In this document: piece after piece, positions 24,231-35,532 of the stretch
Layout of the letters: each line of letters starts with the position of its first letter
Position numbering within the stretch: position 1 is the stretch's first letter
NCBI GenBank assembly: GCA_015178975.1
Contig: WHVD01000246.1
Location: 32,662-96,661, forward strand
Direction of reading: 5' to 3'
Length of the DNA: 64,000 nucleotides
Origin: Hysterangium stoloniferum
Taxonomy: Eukaryota > Basidiomycota > Agaricomycetes > Hysterangiales > Hysterangiaceae
Translations under genes and position numbers: made by a program
Notes under the pieces: generated by a model
The model's input: the letters and a program-made list of their open reading frames with translations, nothing else
Databases searched by the model: none
What the model was told of the DNA's origin: nothing

Positions 24231-24428
24231 TGTCTCTGTGAAGTTGGCCCATTTCTCTCCTGGGGGAGGAAGGATCAGCGCGGTGTAGAGAGTTCAATCG
24301 GAAAGAGACTAATATGGCAATAGTTTCAAGTCACGTCACAAGCACAAATTCTTATATATACTTTGGCACTCAAGACGACTTCTACACAGCCAAATCAGTT
24401 TCATCAAACAGACGACCAAAACTCCATC

Positions 24429-24902
24429 ATGTTCAACACTGCATCATCCTCCAAAGTAACCCTCAGTTCCTACTCGAAACCGACTCTTCACTCCCAAATA
24501 GAACTCCAGCCAATAACGTCTCGATTCTCCTCATCCTCAGACATCATTTCCAAGCCCCTACCAGCCCACCAATGCTCCTCCAAGAAATACCATCGTTTCC
24601 TCCGTCGACAAGGTATTCGACTCCCATATGCTCCAGACGATCCTGTCTTCATTCGTATAGAGCACTATGATGGCTCCTCCGAAATCCTCCACTATCGATT
24701 CAATCGAGTGTTCCACCAGGACTGTTCCCCACCATCATCGGGAATCTATTACATGGCAACGTTCACTCCAGTAGGAGATCACAGAGGACCCAAGTTATTT
24801 AGGACCCCGGTTCCAGAGGGAAGTCAAGTAGAGCCTCGTCGAGGTCGTCGTCGATTCGTGTTCCTTGCGTGGTTGTGGAGCCTACTCACCACCTGGTTCT
24901 AA
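24429..24902 (+). CDS. Uncharacterised 157-aa open frame
   Basis: An intact ATG-to-TAA frame. A TATATATA run near 24353 lies about 75 nt upstream. The product has a Ser/Thr-rich N-terminal third and then a basic, aromatic-rich part (HRFLRRQGIRLPYAPDD, FIRIEHYDGSSEILHYRF) that looks like real protein sequence. No family is recognised. It lies opposite to the D-element frame and to the Tf2-like integrase, a position reminiscent of the extra genes in Gyp-1, -2 and -3, but without cysteines in that pattern. It could be an accessory gene of the D element or a captured host fragment. Confidence 0.45.
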   Translation: MFNTASSSKVTLSSYSKPTLHSQIELQPITSRFSSSSDIISKPLPAHQCSSKKYHRFLRRQGIRLPYAPDDPVFIRIEHYDGSSEILHYRFNRVFHQDCSPPSSGIYYMATFTPVGDHRGPKLFRTPVPEGSQVEPRRGRRRFVFLAWLWSLLTTWF

Positions 24903-26509
24903 ATGGTCATTGATTGTGTCCCCTCCTTATACTGCAAAACTAGGAACACAATACGTCCAATCTCGGTTCATCAATTGGTAATATTGTCAAGATTTCGAAA
25001 TCAAGCATAGCATTTGAGGGTGACGCATTATCGTGGGATTCTTGTGTTTCTGACTCATGTCATCGATGTTTCATCAGCCATCACTTCTATTACTCCATCA
25101 TCCCTATTGTCTGACTCACTTCCCCTATTGTTCTATTGTGTTTCCCCATTTATCCGTATCACATGTCTGATCTCATCTTTTGTTTGTCATTCTCTTATTG
25201 TTCAGCGCAGCCTCCCCCTATTATTGTTCACAGCTTTACTAACACTCCTATTGTGATGACTCAGAGATGACTCACACCATATCGCATCGTTATTGTGTCG
25301 TTGTTTGTAGATGTTTGATTTGACCTGTGCTCTCTCATGTATATAAGGGCCTCTCTTTTGCCCACTATTGAACAAGCAATTTCGTTGTATCTCATTTCGA
25401 AGCTCATTCTTAAGGACAATCTCTTAAGTCTTACTCTCAGTCTCACTCCTACGGCCAGTAAGGGATACTGTAGTGTCTCTTATTGTTGAAGTTCTACACT
25501 CCTCGACATTAGGCTTACGTCAGCCTTTTGATATCATCTTCGTTTACGTCATCCAAGGTCCGATCTCTAGCCTCTCGCTCCGAGTGTGTTTGGTTATAGA
25601 CTGGTTTCAAGAACGACTGTGTCAGTGACCGTCATAAAGACTTGACCGTTGCGCGCAGGTTATTAGGTCTTTTCCTAGTAACGAACTTACAGCGGAGGTT
25701 CTGTCTCCGAATCATACTCAGTCCTCACGCCGCTGTCACTTGGAGGGGACTCCCTCTCTTGCTCCCCTTGCCTCCTGCTGACTCCTATACTCAGTGTGTC
25801 TTTCTCTTTTGCGGGTGAGCCACCTCGCATTATGTTCTTCTATAAACATTTCCTGCTGCCACCGCATCGTAGCAGCGACTTCCTCTGATGATGGTCTGAA
25901 AGAGTGCCCTAACAGCTTACTCTAGTCAGTACTGCTGTCTCCCCCGGCTCAGCACCAAAGGGAAAGGTCGGCAGGGGAGTTGGTCCTAGGGTACCACAAC
26001 TGCTCTCGACATTGTCTGTACAAGGCACGTGGGTAATAATGCCCCACTAGTCATGGACGTACTAGCTACCAGGGCCCACGGGACCCTTTTGAACTTAGGG
26101 AGGACTTGCTTGTTTTGTTGGAATGGGAGCATTGTAGCATGGCAAGGTGGTGGAGTTGAAAGTGGGGGAAGAACTGCAGATAGGTGAAGGATGTGGTATG
26201 AAAGATAAAGAAAATTTATGCGAATTTACGTGTACTTTTTTATATATATATTGAATTGAAACTCTGCTTGGCTGGACGTTAAACGAGATTCATTAATTGT
26301 GGCTGGGTTTTGGGTAAATGTGTCCACCGCCAATGAATGATCGTCCCCACTGATCGGAAGGAGAGAAAAAATGAAAGAGAATAAAAACCCCATGAAATGG
26401 CTCACTGAACGACTGAGATGTTTCTGAAAGGAAGTTACGAAAGAAATGGAATAAAAGATAGAATAGATGGCTCCTCGATCACATACATTCTGTTAGATTT
26501 TGAACAGCA
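24903..26509. other. Unassigned segment of the D/Tf2-like insertion
   Basis: No complete gene is seen. On the minus strand about 25690-25910 has a charged, coding-like patch (MRWQQEMFIEEHNARWL) followed by a GTAAGT splice-donor-like site, so it may be an exon of a broken D-element gene. On the plus strand TATATAAGG at 25340-25348 looks like a promoter. A TG start at 25252 could be an LTR, but I could not find a paired end or duplication. Confidence 0.35.
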
Positions 26510-29472
26510 CCTTGTATGCCCTCAGAAGTGCCAGAGTGTTTCTGAGATTAGCACCGTTTAACCACGAATCCTCTTCAGGTCCATAACCTTTCCAGCACAC
26601 CCTAAATAGCAGACAGTTTCACTGTTTTCGATGTCCAACAATAGCTTCGACCTCATATTCTTCATGATCTGGTTTCAACTCTCTTAGGTTCTCGAGTTGG
26701 GGTCTTGGACCGAGGTTGGGAGGAGAGGGTTGGTATTTCCGTAGATGGTCCCGGTTAATGACTGGATGCATCAAATACTCTGGGGGAATCTTAAGCCTAA
26801 ACCTTGAGGGTTCAGTTTCTCCAGGACCTTGAACGGTCCAATCTGTCTTTGTATTAGTTTCTTCCCAGTTCCCTTGGCTTCCACCAGTTCGAGGGAGTGG
26901 GGGTTCACCAATACGAGGTCTCCCTCAGAGATGTCTTCTACAGGTCTTTGCTTCTTGTTATACACTTGTGCTTGAATTTCTTGGGCTTGAGCAATTGAAT
27001 CCCATGCCATCTGTCGATGATTTTCCAGTTCGAGAATCCATTGGTCGGCCATAGGGCTGTCTGATAGTTCTCTAGGGACTAGGGGTTCGTCACCTCCTAG
27101 AACTCGAGACATTCCTCTCGGAAGGTATCCCATTAATAGGAAGGCTGGAGCGTAGTTCGTGGAACTGTGAACAGTTGAGTTGTATGTGTGGACAACCACC
27201 TCAATCCATTGGGACCAGCTCTCCCTAGTGGAAGCACAATAGGCTCGAAGCATCTGTTCTATGGTCACATTCATATTCTCTGTTTGTCCATCCATCTGGG
27301 GATGGTGAGCTGAAGATACCATGAGGGTGGTACCATAAATCTTACAGACTTCCCACCAGAACCTGCAGGTCCATCTCTTGTCCCGATCACAGATTATTCG
27401 AGAGGGCAGTCTGAAGGGGCTGGCTACCTGTTTGACAAATATTCATGCAAATCCTTCTGCCGTAAGGTTCAAGAAAGTAGGTATTGAAATAGCGAAGCGA
27501 GTCAATTTATCAACAGTGACAAAGACTGCGGAATACACATCCTTTCCTGAGTCAGGTAGTCCAGTGATCAAGTCCATAGAAACTACTTTGAAAGGCCTAA
27601 AAGGTATGTCAGCAGGTCTGAGGGCTCCTGTGAGGTATTAGCCTTATCTCATAATATTCTCTTAATTTTCTGTGAATTACTTAATATTTTCTCGAATTTT
27701 TATTGTATTTTTATTATGTTTATTGTGAAAAATAGGCCTTATTCCTTTTAACTTCGCATAAATAATAGCATATATGGACTCATATTATGCTATTATTACT
27801 TAATTAAATTATTATAATTTTTAACTAATTATTTATATTTTATTTACTTAGTTATTACTGCCCGGCACATTGCTTTGCTTTCACACTAGTGACTAGCATT
27901 TAGTCACACAAGTGACTGTAACACTAGTCACGGGACTTATTAAATAAGCCTCCAGTGGAAGCACAGGAACACATTATGTCATCATTCATGCCCGGTGCTT
28001 CAAATTTGAGATTGAGGGAATGATTTGTCAGCAGGTGACAATTACAAGATGTCACACAAGTCACAGTCCGGTGTCGGGATGTCACACAAGTCACGGATGT
28101 GACTACCCGAGTCATTATTAGATTCCGCCGACTCATCGTTTGCTTCCATCCCGGGACCGCGGCCTTGAACCTTCCTGTTCAAGCAAGAGGTTAGAACCCT
28201 TGTCTCAGAGAAGGGAATCACATGATAAACAAAGGGTAAATAATGAGTAGAATATGAGGTCATTATGATCTAACTAATGACCTCATAAACTAAATAGTTA
28301 GCTAATCATTGAGTTATCAAAATGTATATAAGGAGGGCCAAGTTTCCAATAAAACCAATCTATATCTCACACATTTTACAGTACAGCACAGAAGCTTACC
28401 TCATCATCCTAAGGACAATAATAGCCTTAGTCTGATACACTCACTGCAAGCACCTACACTTGCAGCATCTTGAATCTTTGTCAGCAACTCTTGGACTTAG
28501 CTAATCATCTAAGTTCCCCAGCCTCACAGCTACCCTTTAGGCTTATTAATTAGATAATAAACCTAATAAGTATCTAAGTATCCTTACTGAAATCCCTGCC
28601 AATACTAGATTACTCAAGGCCCAGCCCTAAGTTTATTGAATTAATCAAGTACAAGCACTCAGATAATCCAATACATATTATTTTCTCTATTAATAAATTA
28701 TTTAACACCTTGTTAAATAACTATTAATAGTTATAAATAAGCATACAAGAATCCGAAGCTCTTATATCAAGTCTCTGCCAAGTTACTGCGCATATATTCA
28801 GCTTCCAGCCCCTATTCTCAAGGAATAGTTCTTTTATTGCTAAAAGAGTCATACACAGTTCTATTGAACCTTTCAATAATCAAAATAAGCATTGATTTGA
28901 GTTGTTTAAGCTTAATAGCGCAGCTCATTAATCTATCAGTATTTAAATTACTGGACCTTTGCTTGTTTTATTGTTGAAGCTCTGTGACACTATAGCATAT
29001 ATTGAGCTATCTAAGAGAATCCCCTGAATACATTACAGCTCCTTGATGAGCAGTGCGATCAACCTTGGTCTTTTGGCAAATGTCGCAGGTACACACGTAT
29101 GACACGCAATCTTGCAGCATTTTTGGCCAAAAGAACTGGTCTTTCATTAGCTTGAACAACTGCTGACCTCCGGCGTGTGCTCCCTCAAAAGGGTTATCAT
29201 GTACCAACTTTAAGATAGAGTTAGTCATGGTACCGGGTACACAGATTCGACTTTTCCAGTCTGAGTCACGAAAGTACAGGAGTCTGTTTGCTCCCACAAA
29301 GTAGTGAGAAGGAGTAACAACCACATTGGGTGAAGGGGTATCTAGGGCATAGAGATTCCTGAAAACGGGGTCTTTCGAGTAACCCTCTAGAAATTTCTTT
29401 ATGTATTCCTCCTCAATCCTGATTAGCAACTGAGGGTGATGCAATGCAAAGTCAGACTTGTCTTCCTGATTG
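26510..29472 (-). pseudogene. Tf2-like integrase and chromodomain, 5'-truncated
   Basis: Read right to left: a zinc-binding region with C-x2-C (CTCDICQK near 29060); an integrase core with MDLITGLP (near 27570), CDRDKRW (near 27380) and the catalytic Glu in GQTEN (near 27280); a conserved tail EGDLVLVNPH; and a chromodomain (YEVEAIVGHR, WKGYGPEEDSW) ending near 26510. This is a different clade from the LTR-A/B pol in this window. LTR-E interrupts it, and stops are present near the chromodomain. Upstream it joins Gyp-2 RNase H sequence directly at about 29472. It may belong to the same insertion as the D LTR at 21312. Confidence 0.8.
27629..29037 (+). repeat. LTR-E, copy 2 (1.41 kb)
   Basis: TGTGAGGTATT...ATACATTACA, with a perfect duplication GCTCC at 27624-27628 and 29038-29042, the same five bases as copy 1. 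A TATATAAGG box is at 28325-28333. Removing it restores the integrase frame (HQGA joined to LRPADIPF). Confidence 0.95.
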
Positions 29473-30596
29473 TCCCCGAAATGTCCCGAGATTGGGTGAT
29501 CATGCTTATGTTGTAGGATTCACAGCCAAAGGGTGTCGGAATCGGGTACATAGATGCAGTTGTCAAGTCTAATGAAACCTTGTGAGTCTAGTGACCATCG
29601 GGGCTGATCGGGGTCAGACAGGTTATCGAGGTGTGCTTTGGTGACTGGGTCTAATGGAATTGCTGATAGTATATCTTGATGTAACTTTTCGGTATCCATA
29701 AGGATAACACTTCGCAAGACTGGATGAATGAGGTAAGTGGCTCGGATAGACATGGACAGTTGTTCCGATGAAAAAATTATGTGGATTAACTGTGGCATAG
29801 TCGCTACTCCCCTCTTTAATATAGACATCCCATCGTCTAGTCATAGCGTTGGGTTTTCCACCAAGGTGGCCGGGACGGAAGCAGATTACCATATTAAAGG
29901 TGGAGAGGAATTCGGACCATCAGGCTTGCTGAGAGGTGAGTAGTTTTGTGGTTGAAAAGTAAACCAAGTTTTTGTGGTCAGTTATAACATCCATCAGGTG
30001 AGCTGATCCTTCCAAATAATGTCGCCATGTTTTGAAAGCTTCAAATATCACGAGTAGTCCTTTATCGTGAACATTGTAGTTGAGTTTGGGTGCCAAAAAG
30101 GTGTGAGACAAAAAAGCTACTGGGTGAACTTCACCGTCAGTGTCCAGAATGGACAATATCGCAGCGAGCGCATAATCTGAGGCATCAGTTTCCACAATGA
30201 GTTGAACATTGGGCTTCCAGTGCGACAAAATAGGGGCAGATGTAAATGCACTTTTCAATTCTGGGAATGCCGTTCGGCATTCTTTGGAGAAATTCCATGG
30301 GGTGTCTTTATGAGTAAGACGAGTAAGCAGAACAGCAATTTTTGAGTAGTTGTGAATGAAATGACGATAAAAATTGGTGAAGCCTAAAAAGGACTGAATA
30401 TCTTTAACCTTTTGGGGTTCTGGCCAATCTTGAATGACTTGAATTTTAGAGTTGTCCATGTGGAGACTGTCGGGTCCCATCATGAAATCTAAATATTCAA
30501 CTGTGTTGACATCAAAAGAACATTTTTTACCATTCACAAAAAGACCATGTTTTTGGAGTCTTCAGAGAAATTCATGGACATGTTCATCATGAAGTA

Positions 30597-31971
30597 TGGA
30601 GGGTGTTTATAATTACTATAATCTCAAATATTTACTAATAAAAGTCTTATTTTGTTACGACCGTGTCGCAACCCTATCGGCCCCGAGGTTATCGCCACTT
30701 GTCAACGTTTCAAGTCGTCCCCTCGGAAACCATCGGCCCCGAAGCTGACGAATGCTTCGCGAAGATCAAACTCCATTTACGCCCACGTCAAATAACTCGT
30801 ATTGTCTGGTCAAACTTTGATACGTCCCCTTTATTATGTTGATCCGTTCAATCTTATGTTTCGCATATGTCTATCTATATTTGTAGTCCTCGAACCATTT
30901 CCTTTTATCGTAATTCTGCTCTCGGTTATCATCGGCCTCCGAACTAATCATAAACTTCCCGTTCCTAGTCAAGCTTATTGTTAATACCGTGTTCCGCCCT
31001 TCTCCCCATTAGTATTTTCCAGACGCCTGTTACTTGTATATGAACCCGCTGTAATTGTAGTTACTAGACAATCAGAATATCGACTCAGAATACCCTCATA
31101 CACCTGTATCAGTCTCATACTAAGACTTCCCCCATCCGCCTTCGCGTGCGCTCGCCCACTCCCGGCCCCGACCCCTTGGCCCGACGCTCGACTTGTCCTT
31201 CGATTCCGATCGGTATCACGCCGAAAGGTACTCACTAGGACTAGTCTTCGCCCGCCCGAAATTTAAGGACATCCTGCGGATATTTGCGAGGGCGCAGCCC
31301 ATAAGCTGAAGCCAAGTCCTTCCGATCGGTCCCTGTCGGCCACCGACATTAGTCAGTTTCCAGTTCTTAACATATTTTCACAAAACTCCATCTTTAAATA
31401 GTGATATCTATTTTGAAACAATTATATCATCAAAAAAGCAATCATCAGAAATAGTTCTCCATATTACATCTTATACAACCCATAGTTATTTAATAAATTC
31501 CATTGTATAATTATAATTTCCTTCCTTTTACAGATGCCTACTAATACTTTTATTAGTATTGTTTTTTAAAAGTTGTAATGTAGTTATTTCCATGTAAAAT
31601 ATGTAAAATATTATTGGAAATTTTTCATACCACAGCTGTCTTTATTAAGTAAAACTCCCTATATATTCTGGGTATGTTGAATCAAGTAGAAATCTGTTTA
31701 GATTAACAGATCTATTCCGAAGTAATACATATGCATGGAATGGACTATCTAAAAGCATCTATTTTTTAAAAGTATTAGTGTTTCAAACTACTAATTTTTT
31801 TTATTGTCTACTGGTGTCCAGAAAGATTCTTTAGTTTGTAATGTACAAGAGAGTTTAAAACCTTTTGAAAGTTTTAAAAACCAAATTATGTTTGAATCAC
31901 ATCCCAGATGTTTAAATGACCTTTAGAGTATATTAGAATTTGGTATACTTAATAGTTTTCAGATATCCTCC
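30597..31971. mobile_element. Non-autonomous TIR element at a TA, in Gyp-2 RT
   Basis: TA dinucleotides at 30595-30596 and 31972-31973 flank it. Ends are GGAGGGTGTTTATAATTACT and the inverse of GGAGGATATCTGAAAACTAT, an imperfect inverted repeat. About 655 bp remain after removing the LTR-B inside it. It is very AT-rich and has no transposase frame. The assignment to a TA-targeting DNA transposon is an inference. Confidence 0.6.
30653..31372 (+). repeat. Solo LTR-B
   Basis: 720 bp, TGTTACGACC...TTCTTAACA, with a perfect duplication TATTT (30648-30652 and 31373-31377). It lies inside the TIR element. Confidence 0.95.
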
Positions 31972-33269
31972 TATAGGATCTTTGGAGAATATGAGAATGT
32001 CGTCTAAGTACATGATGACAAAGATGTTGAGGAGGTCGGAAAAGATGTTGTTGATAAAACATTGAAAGACCAACAGAGCATTGGTGAGGCCAAAAGGCAT
32101 CACTAACCATTTGAAGGAGCCATAGTGAGTGTAAAAAGCTGTTTTCCATTTGTCACCTTTGGCAATCCAAACCAAATGATAGGTGTGTTTGAGATCTATC
32201 TTTGTATATACTTGGGCCTTCTGAGGGGCATCAAGTAAATTGGAGATTAGTGGTAATGGGTACTTATCTTTTCAAGTGGTCACATTTAGTCCTTGAAAGT
32301 CAACACAAAGCCGAAGGGAACCATCTTTTTTCTGAATGAATAGGACAGGGGCTCCATAAGGAGACTTTGAGGGTCGGATAAAACCTATAGCCAAGTGTTT
32401 GTCCAAGAAATCTTGGATAGCCAATAATTCGGACTGCAAGAGAGGATAAACTGGGCCTAAGGGCAGATGTGAACCTTCTTCAATATCAATTTTCAAATTG
32501 TAGGCCTATAAGGGGCCAGTCAATCAGCTTTTTGTTTACTGAAGACATCTGCAAATTCGTGATATTTTTCTGGAACACCTTCCAAATCTGCACTCGGTTC
32601 GGCCACCAGGGATGCAAAGTGACCGGTGACTGCATCAACTTTAAGATTGATTGTAAATGCTCGGGAGCCATCCAACTTGATGGCTCTCATAAAAGCTGTG
32701 GCATTTATTAGAGAGATGGGCAGTGGAGAGCTTGGATTTGCCACGGGGGCTGGAGGTGCCGTAGAGGCCATATTTGCTGAAACAGGTGGAAATGGACCAG
32801 TCATATCGGGTGCCGATGGGGTTTGGAAATGGATACTGCCCAATACCCAATCAATCAATAGATTGTAGCAGGTGAGCCAGTTATGTCCTAGAACCATGGA
32901 GCAGCTCGAGTCCAACTGTGTTACAAAAAATGTAACTGTCTGAAAGCTTCCACATGGGAACCGAAGTCAGAATTCACAGGCTTGTGAGATTATGGAGTTT
33001 GAGGTACCATCAAAGAGTTGGAGCAGAATTGGATCTATTGCAGGTTTTTAACTGATTTTTTTGGGAAAAACTTTATCTATAAAACAATGGGTTGAACCTG
33101 AATCTACAAGAGCTCGAAAAGGAAGACTCCCAAGGGGTTCCAAAGTAAGATTTATGAACAAAGAATTGGGATCATACAGGGTGGATGCGTTAAGATGACA
33201 ATTTTCCAGTGTGCAGGGAGATTCAACGCAACTCTCCAACCACACAGAATCCAGAGAGTTGCGTAATCT

Positions 33270-35165
33270 TTTTTTGACTCAGTAGCCAGCTTAGCTGGTT
33301 GTGAAGTCATGGCTGTATTGGCCAATTGGGCTTTTTATGGCTTTGGGCATGCGGTGACTCAGTGTCCAGGATCTGCACACAACAAACAAAGGTTGTTGTC
33401 CATTCAGCATTGCTTTTCCTGTGGTAGGAGCTTGCCATCGGAGCTGAGTTTGCCAGTTAAGTCAGGTTTGTCTTTATCTTGAGACTTATTCGACTGTTTG
33501 CCCTTGCCTTTTTTGTCATTAGAACCCTTGTTTTTGAATGTCATTCCCAGTATCGGGCGTCCGCGTTTTGGGCCTTTAGACACATGAGGGGGAGAGTCTT
33601 TGGTTTGCTGGTTTCTCCTTTGGAAACTTCATCTTTGAGGCGAGACAGGAGGCTGGAGTAAAACTGGTAATGGAGGGCCAAATCGCCCCAGTCGCAATGC
33701 GCAGCGAGGTTGTTGAACTGGACGATGTAGTCAGTAATGTGCTGGGTGTCTTTCATTTTGAGATTAGAAAGTGCAGTTTTGGCATCACCGGTTTGGTTGT
33801 AGGGACTGAAGTTTGTTTCGAGTTCCTCAACAAAGGCATCCCAATCATGAAGCCAATCGGGATCTTCAGAGGTGAGGCTGGAGAATGCGGGTTGTAAGGG
33901 TGACTCTCTAGACCATGCTGACTCGCACTATGACTGAGCTGGGGTACTAGCAGAGGAAATCTGAAGTGAGGTTTATACCTATCTAGTTACATACATGTAG
34001 AATACAGTCTTACTTACCTAGCAGAGGAAATCCGAAGAGAAAAGTCTAAGGAATCCTCGGCTAGTGGGTGACTAACTAAAGGTGCAGCAGAGTTTGAAAA
34101 TGTGATAACAGCAAGTGCCCTCACCCTTTATTTATGAAGCTATATTAAGGAAAGTCAGGAGTGAAATTGGAAAACTTAAGATTGTCCCCTGACACGGGTT
34201 CAAACCAGGCTGCTGCGGAATCCTTAAGGTATGAGAGTGCGAAGTTTACCTTTCGGTCATCCATTGCAAAAGCAGCTGGGTGGTCCCGAAAGTTGAATTG
34301 ACATTGTATAAGGAATGTCGGCAATTTCTTCTGGTTTGAGCTGGTAAATGGTTCGGGTTTGTTGACTCGGGTTTGCCCAGGTTCTTTTTCCTTGGTATTG
34401 TTTTTAAGGAAATCGTTAAGGGATCCTAGGGTACCTGAGAACAATTCCCAGATCTGCCACAACCGTCACATGTCACATATTGTCACAAACATTCAAAGGT
34501 AACTTTTGACAACTCTTCAACTTATCGAATTCAACTCGACAAAACTGAACATCATTCGACACCATCGAATCTCTTTCGACATGTCTCATTTCAACGTCAT
34601 ATATGATTTCATAATTAGTTCATAACATAGTCATAATGATACGACGAAAAGCATAAAAGGGCTACGAAAGGAGTGAGGGAAGTCAGTCGAAATATCTGTA
34701 TATTAGTGATATTAGTAATCTATCTTGTCGTAACTTCTTTGACAAATACTTCCGTGAGTTCTCATGACTGGTAATAGCCTCTTACTTCATTGACAGGGCG
34801 AATATATACTTCGTCAAACGAGGCTTTCGAGTTTGATTAGTAGAATATTATTCGACTCTATCGAAGAATAATTGATTCATGACAGGATCGAAATCTGGTT
34901 TTTGTTTCACGGACTTCTTAGGACCACTAGCCTGAGGTATGGGCTGGTTGCCATCCTCAGGTTCGGGTCCCAGAGCTGATTGATTGTTGACCTCTTCAGG
35001 TGCTTTGGGTTCAGTGGCTTCAGTAACTTCTTCAGCATCACCAGTAATTTCCACAAAGCGGGATTCTTCAGAGGTTTCTGGTTGTGGGGTTCTCGGAGTA
35101 GCTCACTGTATACAGGAATGGAGACTTGAGAGTGGAAGATTCTGCTTCGCCACTTGGTTTGGCAT
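33270..35165 (-). pseudogene. gag: Gyp-2 gag remains
   Basis: It starts at the ATG at 35165-35163 (MPNQVAKQN), 44 nt after the primer site. The N-terminal part is acidic and Pro-rich. After an LTR-C insertion (34471-34884) come the capsid-like blocks NKPEPFTSSNQKKLPTF and KDTQHITDYIVQFNNLA, then a zinc knuckle CLLCADPGH near 33400. In-frame stops (for example after SCIQ) and frameshifts make it a pseudogene. It is related to Gyp-4 gag. Confidence 0.85.
34471..34884 (+). repeat. LTR-C copy in Gyp-2 gag
   Basis: TGTCACATATTG...TTCATGACA. It matches the inverse of 10767-11266 over its length, including a GAGGCTTNNGAGTTTGNTTAGTAGAATA-like block. No 5-bp duplication was found, so its borders are approximate or a small deletion occurred. 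Confidence 0.7.
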
Positions 35166-35208
35166 CTTTTTTTTTCAGAAGCACGATTAACGGAAAGTGT
35201 GAGTGTGA

Positions 35209-35219
35209 AATCAGAATAT
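35209..35219 (-). promoter_or_regulatory. Gyp-2 primer-binding site, self-priming type
   Basis: On the minus strand the site is ATATTCTGATT, beginning two bases after the 5' LTR. It is the exact complement of AATCAGAATAT, found in the same LTR at 38745-38735, 33 nt downstream of its TATATGAA box (38778-38771). No TGG typical of tRNA priming is present at the LTR edge. Confidence 0.8.
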
Positions 35220-35532
35220 ACTGTTAAGAACTGAAAACTGACTAATGTCAGTAGGCCAATGGGGACCGATCGGAAGGACTTGGCTTCAGCTTACAGTGAC
35301 TTACAAAATGTATCCAATGTTTTGCAGTTTCAACTTGTATAGCTTATACCCCAGTAGATAAAATCATAAGAATCACCAAACTATTTGCCAACATGCTCTA
35401 TCATGTATAGTCCAGGGCACCATAAGTTCATTATGTAATATCCATATATGGTAACAATATGAATATTTTAATAGAGAGGGGTCATTGGATACCTTTTGTA
35501 ACTGACAAGATTAGGCCAGAAATTACTTGTAT

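Larger units (their letters stand above)
29473..33269 (-). pseudogene. pol: Gyp-2 pol remains (protease, RT, RNase H)
   Basis: The protease shows ALVDSGSTHCF (near 33120). RT shows LCVDFQGLN (near 32290) and [10 protein letters not shown] (near 32010). RNase H shows ETDASDYALAAI (near 30190). A linker region follows before the switch to the Tf2-like integrase. A TIR element inserted at a TA (30597-31971) splits RT just after the YLDD block; removing it gives SKDP joined to ILHDEH in frame. Several stops remain. It is related to the LTR-A pol but clearly diverged. Confidence 0.85.
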
